From assembly GCA_018806915.1 (NCBI GenBank), contig JAGKQI010000091.1, forward strand, positions 992,001 to 1,056,000: a stretch of DNA of 64,000 nt, in the 5' to 3' direction. Of this stretch, positions 63,646 to 64,000 are shown in pieces. Each line of letters opens with the position of its first letter. Positions within the stretch are counted from its first letter, which is position 1. The notes below the pieces were generated by a model. It had not been told where the DNA came from. It ran no database searches and saw nothing but the letters and a program-made list of their open reading frames with translations. The translations under genes and the position numbers were made by a program. This DNA is from Phytophthora colocasiae. Taxonomy: Eukaryota; Oomycota; Peronosporomycetes; Peronosporales; Peronosporaceae.

Positions 63646-64000
63646 ACGCTCGTGAGGTGTTGGTGGTGCTGGGCTCACCCATCCATCTTCGTACAAGTAA
63701 TTGTTGTTCAATGTACTATCGCCAATTTCATCTTCAATGATCATATTATGGAGAATAATACAGGTCATTATGACTGATCCCATTGCATTTACACTCCACA
63801 ACTTGCACGGGACAGCTAGAATACGAAAGCGCTGCTGCAATACCCCAAACGCACGCTCGATATCCTTTCTAACTGCTTCGTGTACAGTTTTAAATGTTTT
63901 GCGCTTTCGGTTGTTCGGGTTAACAATGCTTTGCTGGAAAATCTCCCATGAGGGGTAAATTCCATCCGTTAGGTAGTACGCCCGCTCATATGTCGCCCCA

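Larger units (their letters stand above)
54539..64000. mobile_element. PIF/Harbinger transposon, split by gypsy copy 2 (right end outside window)
   Basis: The left end reads GAGCATCTCCAGCGGCAGGT directly after TTA (54536-54538), the target type of PIF/Harbinger elements. Repeated GGTCTTAA/TCTTAA blocks at 54558-54665 form a subterminal region. Two ORFs follow: a Myb/SANT-like ORF (54744-55613) and a convergent DDE transposase (55624-55770, continuing at 63646-64000). The gypsy element sits inside the transposase with target duplication ACGCT. The right terminus is outside the window. Confidence 0.82.
55624..64000 (-). pseudogene. Harbinger transposase (DDE_Tnp_4), interrupted by gypsy copy 2
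   Basis: The window's right edge gives RAYYLTDGIYPSWEIFQQSI, then KTVHEAVRKDIERAFGVLQQ and RFRILAVPCKLWS, the central and C-terminal transposase part with the last catalytic acidic residue in ERAFG. At 63646 it breaks at HER, and after the gypsy element it resumes in frame at 55770 with CPVTNIIQELLAIEDEN to a stop at 55624. The 5' portion is outside the window. Apart from the insertion, no break is seen. Confidence 0.85.

Overview
This is eukaryotic nuclear DNA, most likely from an oomycete of the Phytophthora type. The evidence: short GT-AG introns (54-76 bp) in compact genes; secreted proteins with a signal peptide followed by RxLR and EER motifs; Ty3/gypsy, Ty1/copia, Mutator-like and PIF/Harbinger elements packed around conserved genes; and multi-copy DGAT2 genes. 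The species cannot be fixed from the sequence alone.

Layout. 1-3918: 5' half of a decayed minus-strand gypsy element that runs off the window. 3919-7700: repeat remnants, a truncated Mutator-like transposase (SWIM finger) and a convergent, broken SET-domain gene. 7770-24490: a large inverted duplication. Its left arm (7770-12145) and right arm (14322-24490) surround a 2.2 kb spacer. Each arm holds an RxLR effector, a six-exon gene (possibly CCZ1/INTU/HPS4 type), a divergent conserved gene and an ankyrin gene. The copies have decayed reciprocally: effector, six-exon gene and divergent gene are intact on the left; the ankyrin gene is complete only on the right. A 5.3 kb copia element splits the right effector copy, and a TA-flanked MITE sits in the right arm. 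The spacer holds an RxLR pseudogene and a second effector-like fragment. 24500-26950: repeats, a (CT)39 tract and unassigned sequence.

26956-47245 is a gene-rich block: a WAPL-type cohesin regulator, a protein kinase, DGAT2-1, a medium-chain dehydrogenase, an HRD1/gp78-like membrane RING ligase, DGAT2-2 (split by a young copia element), DGAT2-3, epsilon-COP and ARPC3. DGAT2-2 and DGAT2-3 each have a divergent two-exon small gene (88 and 86 aa) at their 5' side. The two small proteins are paralogous and belong to no family I recognise. 47676-49157 is a dead Harbinger-like transposase. 50140-54274 carries three tandem LRAT-type proteins with likely N-myristoylation sites; two also have a C-terminal fascin-like beta-trefoil.

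54539-64000 is a PIF/Harbinger element (Myb/SANT-like ORF plus convergent transposase). It is split by a 7,875 bp gypsy element with matching LTRs and a 5 bp target duplication. That element carries a long antisense ORF in its 3' third.

Three LTR elements with (near-)identical LTR pairs have each landed inside a gene or transposase, and all three have disrupted reading frames. This suggests recent mobilisation in trans. All alignments and percent comparisons were made by eye.
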